From Polynucleobacter sp. JS-JIR-II-50 (GTDB lineage Bacteria > Pseudomonadota > Gammaproteobacteria > Burkholderiales > Burkholderiaceae), in the NCBI RefSeq assembly GCF_018687895.1, contig NZ_CP061307.1, forward strand, positions 124,001 through 188,000: DNA of 64,000 nt. Direction: 5' to 3'. This document shows positions 29,254 through 38,841 of the stretch, piece after piece. Positions within the stretch are counted from its first letter, which is position 1. Each line of letters begins with the position of its first letter. A program made the translations under genes and the position numbers. Under the pieces are notes generated by a model. The model was not told where the DNA came from. It saw only the letters and a program-made list of their open reading frames with translations, and made no database searches.

Positions 29254-30303
29254 ATGCAGGACACTCAAACCATTGAAAAACCCTTAACCCAATTCAAATC
29301 TAAAGCGGATTTGCATCAGGGCATAAACGTAGGGGTAGAGGCATCTGGCGAGTGGTCAGTGGCTCAGATTGAAGCCTTATTTGCGCTCCCTTTGAATGAA
29401 TTGATGTTGAAGGCTCAAGAGACTCATAAAGCCTATTTCCCAGAAGGTGATGTGGAATTAGCCACTTTGCTGTCAATTAAGACGGGCGGCTGTCCTGAGG
29501 ATTGTGGTTATTGCCCGCAAGCTGCTCGTTATGACACCGATGTTAAGGCTGAGAAGTTAATGGGCTTAGAAGAGGTCTTAGAGGCTGCCAAAGCTGCTAA
29601 AGCGGCTGGTTCTAACCGTTTCTGTATGGGTGCCGCTTGGCGCGAACCCAAAGACCGCGATATTGAAAAAGTGACTGCCATGATTAAGGGCGTAAAAGCC
29701 TTGGGTCTGGAGACCTGTGCCACCTTAGGGATGCTGGAGGCAGATCAAGCCCAGGCACTGCAAGAGGCTGGCCTAGACTTTTATAACCATAACTTAGATA
29801 CGAGCGAAGATTTTTACCGTTCTGTGATCTCAACCAGAGGCTACCAAGACCGTTTGGATACAATTTCCAATGTCCGTGCCGCCGGTATGTCTGTTTGTTG
29901 TGGTGGAATCGTGGGGATGGGCGAGTCTAGAGAGCAACGCGCTGCATTCTTAGCGCGCTTGGCTAATTTGAGTCCTTATCCAGAATCCGTTCCTATCAAT
30001 CATCTAGTGCCAGTAGCCGGTACGCCCTTAGCTGAGCAAAAGCCCTTAGACCCACTCGAGTTTGTAAGAACAATTGCGGTTGCTAGGATCACTATGCCTA
30101 AGGCCCGTGTGCGTTTATCTGCTGGTCGCCAGGAGCTTGGTAGAGCAGTCCAGGCTATGTGTTTCATGGCGGGAGCTAATTCGATTTTCTATGGTGAGCA
30201 ACTACTCACTACCGGCAATCCTGAGGCAGAACAAGACCGTGAGCTATTGGCAGAGCTGGGCCTAAAGACCAAACAAAGCTGCAAAGCAGAGGTTTTGGTT
30301 TAG
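29254..30303 (+). CDS. bioB: biotin synthase
   Basis: A 349-residue radical SAM enzyme inserting sulfur into dethiobiotin. The radical SAM cluster is C80-x3-C84-x2-C87 in [27 protein letters not shown] [20 protein letters not shown] and the later [14 protein letters not shown] and [12 protein letters not shown] (the [2Fe-2S] Arg/Cys ligand region) match BioB. The ATG at 29254 is preferred to an upstream TTG that would add ten residues. Divergent from bioAFD, it completes the late biotin pathway; bioC and bioH are not in this window. Confidence 0.96.
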   Translation: MQDTQTIEKPLTQFKSKADLHQGINVGVEASGEWSVAQIEALFALPLNELMLKAQETHKAYFPEGDVELATLLSIKTGGCPEDCGYCPQAARYDTDVKAEKLMGLEEVLEAAKAAKAAGSNRFCMGAAWREPKDRDIEKVTAMIKGVKALGLETCATLGMLEADQAQALQEAGLDFYNHNLDTSEDFYRSVISTRGYQDRLDTISNVRAAGMSVCCGGIVGMGESREQRAAFLARLANLSPYPESVPINHLVPVAGTPLAEQKPLDPLEFVRTIAVARITMPKARVRLSAGRQELGRAVQAMCFMAGANSIFYGEQLLTTGNPEAEQDRELLAELGLKTKQSCKAEVLV

Positions 30304-30315
30304 TTTTCCACGCGC

Positions 30316-30945
30316 ATGTCCCCAATAGATCGCCTCATTCTGGAGTTTGACACCGCCCTTCGGTCGGTGGTCGGCGGTGCTCATGCCCATAGACCCACCC
30401 CAGGATCTGATTTTGGGGGTAATTCTGGTTTGGATGCTATCGAACGCAAACATGCAGCAGGACTCATGCGAGTCAATCATGTGGGTGAGGTTTGTGCACA
30501 AGCACTCTATCAATCACAAAAATTAGTTGCTCGAAATCCAGAAATTCAGGAGATGTTAGACCACTCTGGGCAAGAAGAGATGGATCACCTTGCTTGGTGT
30601 GAAACTCGTCTTCAAGAGCTAGGATCACATACTAGTTATCTTAATCCACTTTGGTACGCAGGATCCTTTGCGATCGGCCTGGCAGCTGGCTTAGCTGGCG
30701 ATAAGTGGAGCTTGGGTTTTGTTGCTGAAACAGAAAAACAAGTCGAGAATCACTTAGAAAGTCATCTCGAAAAATTACCAAAAGAAGATCAGCGATCGCG
30801 TGCAATTGTCGATCAAATGCGCATCGATGAAATTGCTCACGGACAAGCTGCAAAAAATGCTGGCGGTGCAAATTTACCTGAACCGATTCAAAAAATAATG
30901 CAGGCGATATCCAAGGTAATGACCACCACTGCTTATAAAATTTAA
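30316..30945 (+). CDS. coq7: 2-polyprenyl-3-methyl-6-methoxy-1,4-benzoquinone monooxygenase, Coq7 family
   Basis: A 209-residue di-iron hydroxylase for a late ring hydroxylation in ubiquinone synthesis. [15 protein letters not shown] near 53-67, [17 protein letters not shown] near 85-101 and [17 protein letters not shown] near 172-188 supply the ExxH iron ligands in the family's repeated order. [15 protein letters not shown] near 115-129 is the membrane-facing hydrophobic segment. It begins 12 bases after bioB and may be co-transcribed with it. This Coq7 form replaces UbiF in several betaproteobacteria. Confidence 0.94.
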   Translation: MSPIDRLILEFDTALRSVVGGAHAHRPTPGSDFGGNSGLDAIERKHAAGLMRVNHVGEVCAQALYQSQKLVARNPEIQEMLDHSGQEEMDHLAWCETRLQELGSHTSYLNPLWYAGSFAIGLAAGLAGDKWSLGFVAETEKQVENHLESHLEKLPKEDQRSRAIVDQMRIDEIAHGQAAKNAGGANLPEPIQKIMQAISKVMTTTAYKI

Positions 30946-31011
30946 TACGGAAATCTGATTTCATTTTCAAAATCTATTTCTGATTAATTTTTGATATATT
31001 TTCTTAAGCAT

Positions 31012-31031
31012 TACTGTTTTTAAATACAGTA
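31012..31031. promoter_or_regulatory. LexA-type SOS operator candidate
   Basis: The sequence is TACTGT-N8-ACAGTA with an AT-only spacer TTTTAAAT, an exact match to the enterobacterial/betaproteobacterial SOS box core CTGT-N8-ACAG and to its favoured flanking T and A. A TATATT at 31030-31035 overlapping the right edge could be a -10 hexamer reading towards mraZ; I found no matching -35. It lies 67 bases after coq7 and 215 bases before mraZ. Confidence 0.55.
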
Positions 31032-31142
31032 TATTTGGGCATTATCTAGCTAAATAGCTAAGATCTATTCTTAAGTATATTTTCCAAGCCATTGTTTCAA
31101 GTAGCTATTTTAGTATCACCATTTTCTCAACACATGACGCTA

Positions 31143-31158
31143 AGTGTTTGTAAACACT
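31143..31158. repeat. 16-base palindrome upstream of the mraZ promoter
   Basis: AGTGTTT-GT-AAACACT has perfect seven-base arms with a two-base centre, lying 33 bases upstream of the proposed -35. It may be a dimeric repressor/activator site or an RNA hairpin; no T run follows, so it is not a standard terminator. Confidence 0.6.
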
Positions 31159-31190
31159 AGAGAAATTCCTAAAAAAACTCCTAAAAACAC

Positions 31191-31219
31191 TTGACCCTCT
31201 TAGTGCGATCCTCTAAAGT
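31191..31219 (+). promoter_or_regulatory. probable sigma70 promoter of the dcw cluster
   Basis: TTGACC (31191-31196), a 17-base spacer and TAAAGT (31214-31219) form a plausible -35/-10 pair reading into mraZ. The first MraZ box overlaps the -10 element, which fits repression by MraZ. Confidence 0.6.
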
Positions 31220-31243
31220 GGGAGGAAGTGTGAAAAAGTGGGG
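31218..31243 (+). promoter_or_regulatory. MraZ-binding direct repeats
   Basis: GTGGGA (31218-31223), GTGTGA (31228-31233) and GTGGGG (31238-31243) recur at exactly 10-base intervals, each preceded by AAG or AAAG. MraZ proteins are known to bind TGGGN repeats with 5-base gaps in their own promoter and to repress the cluster. The repeats also cover the mraZ ribosome-binding region. Confidence 0.75.
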
Positions 31244-31246
31244 TAA

Positions 31247-31678
31247 ATGGTGTTTCAAGGTGCGTCAGCTCTCAATTTAGATGCAAAAGGCCGCATGTCT
31301 GTGCCGGCTAAGCATCGTGACGCCTTGTTGGTTCAAGGCGAGGGCCGCATCACGCTTACAAAACACCCCGATGGCTGCTTACTTCTCTTCCCAAGGCCTG
31401 AGTGGGAAACCTTCAGAGCAAGAGTTGCGCAACTTCCGATGGATGCCCATTGGTGGCGCCGTATTTTTTTAGGCAACGCAGCAGAAATGGATTTGGATAG
31501 TGCAGGTCGCGTGCTAGTGAGTCCAGAGTTGCGTGCTGCTGCCGGAATTGAAAAAGAAGTGATTTTGCTCGGTATGGGAAGTCACTTGGAGTTGTGGGAC
31601 GCAGCTACATACGCTGCAAAAGAACAGGCTGCGATTGCGCAAGGCATGCCTGAAGCGCTCAAGCAATTTAATTTTTGA
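31247..31678 (+). CDS. mraZ: transcriptional regulator MraZ
   Basis: A 143-residue protein with two SpoVT/AbrB-type swapped-hairpin halves: [22 protein letters not shown] at the start and [20 protein letters not shown] near 74-93, each with the D-x3-G-R-x-x-hydrophobic-P core. It forms a ring oligomer that binds the direct repeats just upstream and represses the dcw cluster. It is the first gene of the cluster, followed by rsmH after 12 bases. Confidence 0.96.
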   Translation: MVFQGASALNLDAKGRMSVPAKHRDALLVQGEGRITLTKHPDGCLLLFPRPEWETFRARVAQLPMDAHWWRRIFLGNAAEMDLDSAGRVLVSPELRAAAGIEKEVILLGMGSHLELWDAATYAAKEQAAIAQGMPEALKQFNF

Positions 31679-31690
31679 TGACAGGGTGCC

Positions 31691-32641
31691 ATGAACATAA
31701 CTCATCGCCCAGTGTTACTGGCCGAGGCGGTGACGGCGCTAGTTGGCGGTCCACTGATTCAGAATCAAAATACAGAAAACAAAATTTTGGTGATCGATGG
31801 AACCTTCGGGCGCGGCGGTCATACACAAGCTTTGCTCAAGGGGTTGAATCCTTCGGCGCGCATGATTTCTTTCGACAAAGATTTGGATGCGATTGCAGTG
31901 GCGCAAAAAATCAACGACCCACGTTTGAAAATCGTGCACGACAGTTTTGCGCAGATGGATCAGTACGCGGAAGTGGAATCAGTCGATGGAATTTTGTTGG
32001 ACTTGGGAATCAGTTCGCCCCAAGTGGACGAGGCGCACCGGGGATTTTCTTTTCGTCGAGAAGGCCCGCTCGATATGCGCATGAATACCGATCATGGTTT
32101 AACTGCAGCAGAGTGGTTGGAGCAGGCATCACCGGAGGAAATCACTCACGTGATTAAGACTTACGGAGAAGAGCGCTTTGCATTTCAGATCGCAAAAGCT
32201 ATTGTGGCCAAGCGAGAAGAAGGCCTTTGCCCCAAAACGACCACCCAGTTAGCAACTCTAGTTGCGAGCGTAGTACGCACGCGCGAAGTCGGTCAAGATC
32301 CTGCCACAAGAACCTTTCAAGCATTGCGTATTTTTATTAATCGCGAGTTAGAAGATTTAGAGCTTGGCTTAAAAGCAGCTTTGAAATTATTAAAGCCCGG
32401 CGCAAGACTTGCGGTGATTAGTTTTCATTCGCTAGAAGACCGCATCGTGAAGCAGTTTATGCAAGCGCATGCAAAAGTCGAAGTGCCCCGCGGTTTGCCA
32501 TTGCGTGAAAAAGATTTGCCACAAAGCGCCCTAGAAATTATTGGCCGCGTTAAGCCAAGTGATGCTGAGGTATCTGAGAATCCTCGGGCCCGCTCAGCAA
32601 TCATGCGCGTAGCTGAAAAGCGCATGGGAGTGTCAGGATGA
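31691..32641 (+). CDS. rsmH: 16S rRNA (cytosine(1402)-N(4))-methyltransferase
   Basis: A 316-residue SAM methyltransferase that modifies C1402 of 16S rRNA in the P site. [16 protein letters not shown] near 34-49 is SAM motif [20 protein letters not shown] near 101-119 and GPLDMRMN near 123-130 are diagnostic, and [18 protein letters not shown] near 238 is the catalytic/substrate block. A stretch of other-frame ORF of 160 codons inside it is a shadow. The stop overlaps ftsL by four bases (ATGA). Confidence 0.96.
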   Translation: MNITHRPVLLAEAVTALVGGPLIQNQNTENKILVIDGTFGRGGHTQALLKGLNPSARMISFDKDLDAIAVAQKINDPRLKIVHDSFAQMDQYAEVESVDGILLDLGISSPQVDEAHRGFSFRREGPLDMRMNTDHGLTAAEWLEQASPEEITHVIKTYGEERFAFQIAKAIVAKREEGLCPKTTTQLATLVASVVRTREVGQDPATRTFQALRIFINRELEDLELGLKAALKLLKPGARLAVISFHSLEDRIVKQFMQAHAKVEVPRGLPLREKDLPQSALEIIGRVKPSDAEVSENPRARSAIMRVAEKRMGVSG

Positions 32642-32904
32642 ATCGCGCTACCTTGACTTTGCTCGCATTGCTATTAATTTGCGCTTTATCTCTGGTTGCT
32701 GCTCAACAGCGTGCACGTAAATTATTCATCCTTCAAGAGCGCGCACAGATAGAAGAGCGCAAGTTAAACCAAGAATGGTTACGCTTAGAGTATGAGCAGC
32801 GGAATTTATCAAAGTCTGCACGTATTCGCGACGTTGCTCGCAATCAATTGCATATGTCTCCGATTTCTCCTGAGCGCACCTTGTATCTGAAGGAGGCGAA
32901 ATGA
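32638..32904 (+). CDS. ftsL: cell division protein FtsL
   Basis: An 88-residue bitopic protein with a short cytoplasmic N-terminus, one membrane segment ([18 protein letters not shown], about 4-21) and a periplasmic coiled coil (about 27-65) ending in the conserved [12 protein letters not shown]. FtsL forms the FtsQLB complex that activates FtsWI. FtsL is recognised from position and architecture, as sequence is weakly conserved. The four-base overlaps with rsmH and ftsI indicate translational coupling. Confidence 0.92.
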   Translation: MNRATLTLLALLLICALSLVAAQQRARKLFILQERAQIEERKLNQEWLRLEYEQRNLSKSARIRDVARNQLHMSPISPERTLYLKEAK

Positions 32905-34673
32905 GACCGGTTGGCTTCTCTACGACACCAAATTTAGTCTTGCGCTTGCCAATGTGGCGGTCGCGTTTGATGCTATTCCTTTTGTTCTTTGTATTCATGA
33001 TGTTGCTGCTACGCGCATTTTGGATTCAGGGACCAGGGAATGCATTCTACGAAGCCAAGGGTGTGCGTGGCACTCAGCGCGAGTTGGAGCTACCCGCTAG
33101 TCGCGGAAAAATTTTGGATCGTAATGGACAAGTGATTGCAACGAGCTTGGAAGCCAAGTCGGTGATTGCCTATAACGACACCGTTCCAGATGATTTGGCT
33201 ACAGATAAAGTGCAGAAATTAGCAAGTCTTTTGCAAATGAGTGAATCCGATCTGCGCAAAAAATTGAAAGAAGAGCGGAAACAGGTTTTCTTAAAGCGTC
33301 AAGTAGATCCAGTTGTAGCGCAGCAAATTAAGCAGCTAGAGATCCCTGGCATTGGTTTGAATAATGAATATCGTCGCTTCTACCCAGAAGGCGAGGCAAT
33401 GGCGCACGTGGTTGGCTTTACGAATGTGAATGACAAAGGTCAGGAAGGCATGGAACTTTCCCGTGAGAATGAGCTTGCTGGTCATCCTGGTCAAAGACGT
33501 GTGGTGGTTGATCGCTTGGGCCGTGTTGTTGAGGATGTTGCGATCTTACAGTTGCCACAAAATGGAAAAGATTTAAACCTATCTATTGATAGCAAGATTC
33601 AGTTCTTGGCCTATAACGCTGTTAAAGACGCAGTTGAAAAGCACCATGCGAAAGCGGGTGGCGCTGTAGTGCTCGATACCCAAACGGGCGAGATTCTGGC
33701 ATTGGCAAATTACCCAAGCTACAACCCAAATGATCGAAGGTATTTAACGGGCGAGCAATTACGTAATCGCGTATTGACTGACACCTTTGAACCTGGCTCA
33801 ACAATGAAGCCGCTAACCATTTCAATTGCTTTGGAAAAAGGCGTAGTCAAGCCTGATACCAATATGGTGATTGGTGCAAAGTATTTAGTGGGTCCTAAGC
33901 CTATTACAGATACCCATCCTTATGGAAATCTAACAGTCGCACAAATTATTCAAAAGTCTAGCAATATCGGTACTGCAAAGATTGCCATGAATAATCTTTC
34001 TGCTGAAGAAATGTGGGATTTTTATACTGCTGTTGGCTTGGGGCAGGCACCAAAAATTGGTTTCCCTGGTGCTGTTGCGGGCACAGTGCATCCTTTCAAA
34101 AAATGGATGCCTACCGATCAAGCCCGTATTGCTTTTGGTTATGGTATTTCTGCGTCACTCTTTCAGGTGGCGCGCGCATACACAGTCTTTGCGCGTGATG
34201 GTGAATTAGTTCCTCTTACGATTGAGCGTAGTCCTGAATTCAAGCCAGGCGTTAAAGTGCTCTCACCAAAAACTGCCATTGAAATGCGCAACATGATGGA
34301 AGCAGTTACTGAGCCTGGGGGAACTGCAGTCAAAGCGCAGGCTGAAGGTTATCGGGTTGGCGGAAAAACAGGCACTGCTCACAAATTAGTTGGCAAAGGA
34401 TATGGCAATTCTTATCGTGCTTACTTTGCTGGACTTGCTCCTATTAGTGCGCCACGTATTGTGGTTGCAGTAATGATTGATGAGCCTACTGGCGGAAGTC
34501 ACTACGGCGGTGATGTTGCGGCACCTGTATTCTCGACAATTGTTGGGGAGACGCTCCGTTCATTGAATGTCTTGCCAGACAATAAAGTTAAGCAAATGGT
34601 GTTGGAAGATAAAGCTCCAGAAGAAATTCGGCCGGTAGCTGCACACGCTCAACATGTGGTTTTGAAGCGATGA
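32901..34673 (+). CDS. ftsI: septal peptidoglycan transpeptidase FtsI (PBP3)
   Basis: A 590-residue class B penicillin-binding protein with an N-terminal membrane anchor (RLMLFLLFFVFMMLLLRAFW, about 22-41), a dimerisation/pedestal domain (ELPASRGKILDRNGQVIATS near 64-83) and a transpeptidase domain. The catalytic motifs are S300-T-M-K in FEPGSTMKPLT, S353-S-N and K489-T-G-T in VGGKTGTAHK. It cross-links septal peptidoglycan with FtsW. The start and stop both overlap neighbours by four bases. Confidence 0.97.
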   Translation: MRPVGFSTTPNLVLRLPMWRSRLMLFLLFFVFMMLLLRAFWIQGPGNAFYEAKGVRGTQRELELPASRGKILDRNGQVIATSLEAKSVIAYNDTVPDDLATDKVQKLASLLQMSESDLRKKLKEERKQVFLKRQVDPVVAQQIKQLEIPGIGLNNEYRRFYPEGEAMAHVVGFTNVNDKGQEGMELSRENELAGHPGQRRVVVDRLGRVVEDVAILQLPQNGKDLNLSIDSKIQFLAYNAVKDAVEKHHAKAGGAVVLDTQTGEILALANYPSYNPNDRRYLTGEQLRNRVLTDTFEPGSTMKPLTISIALEKGVVKPDTNMVIGAKYLVGPKPITDTHPYGNLTVAQIIQKSSNIGTAKIAMNNLSAEEMWDFYTAVGLGQAPKIGFPGAVAGTVHPFKKWMPTDQARIAFGYGISASLFQVARAYTVFARDGELVPLTIERSPEFKPGVKVLSPKTAIEMRNMMEAVTEPGGTAVKAQAEGYRVGGKTGTAHKLVGKGYGNSYRAYFAGLAPISAPRIVVAVMIDEPTGGSHYGGDVAAPVFSTIVGETLRSLNVLPDNKVKQMVLEDKAPEEIRPVAAHAQHVVLKR

Positions 34674-36220
34674 GGGTGGATTTGAAAATAGACACCAATC
34701 ATTTGATTGACCACTTACATACTCTAGCGAACTCCTCCGCAAAAGTATGTGTGGATAGTCGCCAGATTCAGTCTGGCGATATCTTTTTTGCATATCCCGT
34801 AGGTCATGGCAATGCCTTGCGCGATGGCCGTCAATTTATTGATGCGGCATTAGAGGGTGGTGCAGCTGCAGTGGTCTTCGATCCAGCGGGTGCAGATCAG
34901 CAATATTTAGATCATCCGCAATGTTTTGCGGTTGAACATCTTGCTAGAAAAGCAGGTGAGCTATGCGCACAGTGGTATGGTCATCCGAGTAGAGCATTAA
35001 AAATCATTGGCGTTACTGGTACTAATGGCAAAACTAGCATCACGCAATGGTTGGCCCAAGCCTTAGATACAAGTAGTCATCGCACTGCAGTTTTAGGCAC
35101 CCTAGGCACTGGGTTCCCAGGTGCATTGGTTCAAACTGGCTATACCACTCCAGATGCACCTAAATTACAAACGCAGTTAGCAGAGTTGCGCAGCTCTGGA
35201 GCTAAACAAGTTGCGATGGAAGTATCTTCGCATGCTTTGCATCAAGAGAGAATCGCTGGAATAGATATTCACTGTGCAGTATTTACGAATCTGACGCAGG
35301 ATCATTTGGATTACCACGGCAGCATGGCTGATTACGCTGAAGCAAAGGCTAAATTATTTCAGCAAACCGGCCTTGAGCACGCAGTGGTTAATTTGGATGA
35401 TGCTTTTGGTCGTGAGCTTGCCATGAACTTGTTGGCAAAAGAGGGCTTGAAGGTCTGGGCATATGCGCTATCTCAATCTGCGTTCCAAGGATTTGAAAAA
35501 TTTGGTGATTGTTTATCTCGTATCTATGCAAAAGATATTTTGCTGAGTGGAGCGGGTTACAACGCAAGCTTCATTTTTGATGGAGTGGGAAGTGTTCAAT
35601 TGCATATTCCTTTGCTCGGTGAGTTTAATTTAAGTAATGCGCTTGCAGTTTGGACGGTATTACTTTCACAGGGTTTGAGCTTTGAAGTAGCCGCTCAAAA
35701 AGTGAGTCAATTAAATCCAGTGCTTGGTCGTATGGAGTTAATTCCTTTGGGGAAATCTCAAAAGACAGAGGGTTTATTAGCGGTTGTGGATTACGCCCAT
35801 ACCCCCGACGCTTTAGAGAAAGCCTTACAAGCATTGCGCCCCATTGCTAAGCAGCGCGGTGGAAAAATTTGGTGCGTCTTTGGTTGTGGCGGTGATCGCG
35901 ATGCTAGCAAGCGTTCGCTAATGGGTGCTGTAGTAGAGCGCAATGCCGACCATATTCTGATTACAAGTGACAATCCTCGTTCAGAAGATCCACAAGCCAT
36001 TATGGAGATGGTGCGCAGTGGTATTAGCAAGGATGCAAAGAACGTTCAAGTCATTGTTGATCGTGCATCTGCCATCATGGCTGCAATTCGTCGTGCGGAT
36101 GCTTGGGATATTGTGTTGGTTGCTGGCAAGGGTCATGAGACTACTCAAGAAACTAATGGTAAGAAATTTGATTTTTCTGATCAAGAGCATATTCGCTTAG
36201 CCGCTGGAGGTGGAGTCTGA
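34670..36220 (+). CDS. murE: UDP-N-acetylmuramoyl-L-alanyl-D-glutamate-2,6-diaminopimelate ligase
   Basis: A 516-residue Mur ligase adding the third residue of the stem peptide. GVTGTNGKTSITQWLAQ from about 114 is the ATP P-loop, and VFTNLTQDHLDYHGSMADY near 204 is the Mur central motif. The DNPRSEDP at 434-441 specifies meso-diaminopimelate rather than lysine. VLVAGKGHETTQE near 482 is in the C-terminal domain. It starts inside the ftsI stop and shares a base with the murF start (TGATG). Confidence 0.97.
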   Translation: MRVDLKIDTNHLIDHLHTLANSSAKVCVDSRQIQSGDIFFAYPVGHGNALRDGRQFIDAALEGGAAAVVFDPAGADQQYLDHPQCFAVEHLARKAGELCAQWYGHPSRALKIIGVTGTNGKTSITQWLAQALDTSSHRTAVLGTLGTGFPGALVQTGYTTPDAPKLQTQLAELRSSGAKQVAMEVSSHALHQERIAGIDIHCAVFTNLTQDHLDYHGSMADYAEAKAKLFQQTGLEHAVVNLDDAFGRELAMNLLAKEGLKVWAYALSQSAFQGFEKFGDCLSRIYAKDILLSGAGYNASFIFDGVGSVQLHIPLLGEFNLSNALAVWTVLLSQGLSFEVAAQKVSQLNPVLGRMELIPLGKSQKTEGLLAVVDYAHTPDALEKALQALRPIAKQRGGKIWCVFGCGGDRDASKRSLMGAVVERNADHILITSDNPRSEDPQAIMEMVRSGISKDAKNVQVIVDRASAIMAAIRRADAWDIVLVAGKGHETTQETNGKKFDFSDQEHIRLAAGGGV

Positions 36221-37668
36221 TGTCAATCATGACCACCCTTGCACAAGCACAGGCAATGTTGCCTGGAAGTAAATTACTGAATACTTCTGCACAAGCTGCC
36301 CGGGCAGTTACTATTTCTAGAGTGGGTACTGATAGTCGCCAGATCGATCGTAATGAATTATTTGTTGCTTTAGTTGGTGAGCGCTTTGATGCACATGACT
36401 TTTTATCCGATGTCGCTAAGGCAGGAGTTAGCGCTGTTCTAATTAGCGCGCAAGATAAATGTCCGCCGGATTTACCTGCTATTTGCGTTTCAAACACCCG
36501 TGTTGGTTTGGGAAATTTAGCAAAAGCATGGCGGGCTAATCATCCCATTCCATTGGCGCTGGTTACTGGTAGCAACGGTAAAACCACCGTTAAAGAGATG
36601 ATCGCTTCAATTTTTAAAGCAGCAGTTGGTGAGCAGCACACTTTAGTTACCAAGGGAAATCTGAATAACGATATTGGTTTGCCATTAACGCTGTTGAAAT
36701 TGCGTGCAACGGATCGCCTTGCTGTGGTTGAGCTTGGCATGAATCATCCTGGTGAAACAGCGCAGTTAGCTGCGATTGCGCAGGCAAATATCGCATTAAT
36801 TAATAATGCCCAGCGTGAGCATCAAGAGTTTATGGCTACGGTGGCGGCAGTTGCAGAAGAGCATTCAGATGCTATTCGTGCTTTGCCAAGCGATGGTATT
36901 GCAGTATTCCCAGCAGACTCAGAATTTTCAAGTGTTTGGCACCAGGCTGCCGCAGGCCGCAAGGTTATCGATTTTGTGTTGTCATCTGCGCACACCACAA
37001 CGGCAGCCGCAGTGACTGGAAGCTTATTAAATAATGGGCTCGTTCACATAAAAACCGAACAAGGGACTATCGAGGTTCAATTAAATACTTTGGGCAGTCA
37101 CAATGTTCGCAATGCCTTGGCGGCGAGTGCGGTTGGTATTGCAGCAGGTATAAGCCTCGAAAAAATTAAGCAGGGTCTTGAGTCATTCTCGCCAGTAAAT
37201 GGGCGCATGCAGGCAAAGGTGATTGATTCACATCACACCTTAATTGACGATAGCTATAACGCCAATCCAGATTCTGTAAGGGCCGCTATCGATGCCTTAA
37301 AACAATCCGGTAATTTATCTTGGTTGATCTTGGGTGATATGGGTGAGGTTGGCAATCAGGGCCCCGAGTTCCATCGTGAGGTAGGTGCCTATGCTGCTGA
37401 GCAAGGAATCTCAAAACTATTTGCTTTGGGGGAGCAATGCCAATTTGCTCTTCAGGGATTTAATGGGGCTGTTGGTAATAGTGCGGCTGCATCTAGCGCA
37501 ACGCATTTTGCCGATATGGATAGCCTCATCATGCAGGTAAGAGATGCTTTGCATGCCCAGTCCAGCGGTAGCAATCAACACTTAAATATTTTGGTTAAAG
37601 GTTCACGGTTTATGCGCATGGAGCGTGTAGTGCAGGCCTTGTTAGAGGAGGCTAAAACATGCTCTTAA
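36220..37668 (+). CDS. murF: UDP-N-acetylmuramoyl-tripeptide-D-alanyl-D-alanine ligase
   Basis: A 482-residue Mur ligase that adds D-Ala-D-Ala to the UDP-MurNAc tripeptide. [15 protein letters not shown] near 110-124 is the P-loop, [15 protein letters not shown] near 145-159 and [12 protein letters not shown] near 168-179 are MurF-specific, and [16 protein letters not shown] near 340-355 is typical of the C-terminal region. An ATG four codons in (MTTL) is an alternative start. It overlaps mraY by 10 bases. Confidence 0.96.
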   Translation: MSIMTTLAQAQAMLPGSKLLNTSAQAARAVTISRVGTDSRQIDRNELFVALVGERFDAHDFLSDVAKAGVSAVLISAQDKCPPDLPAICVSNTRVGLGNLAKAWRANHPIPLALVTGSNGKTTVKEMIASIFKAAVGEQHTLVTKGNLNNDIGLPLTLLKLRATDRLAVVELGMNHPGETAQLAAIAQANIALINNAQREHQEFMATVAAVAEEHSDAIRALPSDGIAVFPADSEFSSVWHQAAAGRKVIDFVLSSAHTTTAAAVTGSLLNNGLVHIKTEQGTIEVQLNTLGSHNVRNALAASAVGIAAGISLEKIKQGLESFSPVNGRMQAKVIDSHHTLIDDSYNANPDSVRAAIDALKQSGNLSWLILGDMGEVGNQGPEFHREVGAYAAEQGISKLFALGEQCQFALQGFNGAVGNSAAASSATHFADMDSLIMQVRDALHAQSSGSNQHLNILVKGSRFMRMERVVQALLEEAKTCS

Positions 37669-38828
37669 TGTTGGCGCAATGGTTGCAAGATGATTTCGGA
37701 TTCTTCCGAGTATTTAATTACATCACTTTCAGGGCGGTGATGGCAACGGTGACTGCACTATTGATTGGTTTGGCGGCTGGACCTTGGGTGATTCGCAAAT
37801 TAAGTGCTCTGAAAATGGGCCAGGCAATCCGCACAGATGGACCACAAACCCATTTAGTGAAATCAGGCACCCCAACTATGGGTGGTGTTTTGATTTTGAT
37901 CGGCATCTTTATCTCATGCATGTTGTGGGCCGATCTCAGCAATCGATTTATTTGGATTGTGATGATTGTGACTTTTGGTTTTGGTTTAGTTGGCTGGGTA
38001 GATGACTATCGCAAAGTGGTCTACAAAGATCCTAAAGGCATGGCTTCAAGAGAGAAGTTCTTCTGGCAAACCTTAATTGGTTTATTTGCCGCTATTTATC
38101 TTGCATTCTCGGTTTCTGAAGTAAATAACCTAAAAGTATTGCAATTATTTTATGAATGGTTAAGAAGTGGATTTGCTTTAGATCTGCCTGCAAAAACCAA
38201 TTTACTGCTGCCCTTCATGAAAGAAGTGAGTTATCCATTGGGTGTGATGGGCTTCATTATTTTGAGCTATTTAGTAATCGTGGGCAGTAGTAACGCAGTG
38301 AATTTGACCGATGGTCTTGATGGTCTTGTCATCATGCCGGTGATCTTAGTGGGCGCTGCTTTAGGTGCTTTTGCTTATGTGATGGGTAATGCGATTTATG
38401 CAAAGTATCTACTCTTTCCTTACATACCAGGTGCTGGTGAGCTCATGATTTTCTGTGGTGCTATGGGCGGTGCTGGCTTAGCCTTTCTTTGGTTTAACAC
38501 ACACCCAGCACAAGTGTTTATGGGTGATGTTGGCGCACTCGCTTTGGGCGGAGCGCTTGGCACTATCGCCGTGATTGTTCGTCAAGAAATTGTGTTGTTT
38601 GTGATGGGCGGCATTTTTGTTGCCGAGACTGTTTCGGTAATGCTCCAAGTATTTTGGTTCAAGCTCACTAAAAAACATTTTGGAGAGGGCCGTCGTATTT
38701 TCCGGATGGCGCCATTACATCACCATTTTGAATTGGGTGGTTGGAAGGAGACGCAAGTGGTTGTGCGTTTCTGGATTATTACCATCCTCCTAGTCTTAAT
38801 TGGCTTATCTAGCTTGAAGTTACGGTGA
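37659..38828 (+). CDS. mraY: phospho-N-acetylmuramoyl-pentapeptide-transferase
   Basis: A 389-residue polytopic membrane enzyme that joins UDP-MurNAc-pentapeptide to undecaprenyl phosphate, giving lipid I. About ten membrane segments are visible. [11 protein letters not shown] near 69-79, GWVDDYRKV near 111-119 (the catalytic DD pair), [13 protein letters not shown] near 210-222 and [15 protein letters not shown] near 349-363 are the conserved blocks. An in-frame ATG lies three codons downstream of the chosen start. The length is slightly above E. coli MraY owing to the loop around 140-175. Confidence 0.97.
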   Translation: MLLMLAQWLQDDFGFFRVFNYITFRAVMATVTALLIGLAAGPWVIRKLSALKMGQAIRTDGPQTHLVKSGTPTMGGVLILIGIFISCMLWADLSNRFIWIVMIVTFGFGLVGWVDDYRKVVYKDPKGMASREKFFWQTLIGLFAAIYLAFSVSEVNNLKVLQLFYEWLRSGFALDLPAKTNLLLPFMKEVSYPLGVMGFIILSYLVIVGSSNAVNLTDGLDGLVIMPVILVGAALGAFAYVMGNAIYAKYLLFPYIPGAGELMIFCGAMGGAGLAFLWFNTHPAQVFMGDVGALALGGALGTIAVIVRQEIVLFVMGGIFVAETVSVMLQVFWFKLTKKHFGEGRRIFRMAPLHHHFELGGWKETQVVVRFWIITILLVLIGLSSLKLR

Positions 38829-38841
38829 TCCAAAAGTAAAT

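Larger units (their letters stand above)
30946..31246. other. 301-base AT-rich regulatory gap before the dcw cluster
   Basis: No convincing coding frame is present on either strand. From left to right the gap holds a LexA-type operator (31012-31031), an imperfect inverted repeat TAGCTAAATAGCTA (31049-31062), a 16-base palindrome (31143-31158), a -35/-10 pair (31191-31219) and three 10-base-spaced MraZ boxes (31218-31243). The stretch is far richer in A and T than the flanking genes. A small RNA between the LexA-type site and the palindrome cannot be excluded. Confidence 0.75.

Noticed and set aside
31675..32157. 160-codon ORF in a second frame over rsmH
   Set aside because: Its product is Arg/Gly/Ser-rich with no family features, and it lies wholly across the well-supported rsmH frame.
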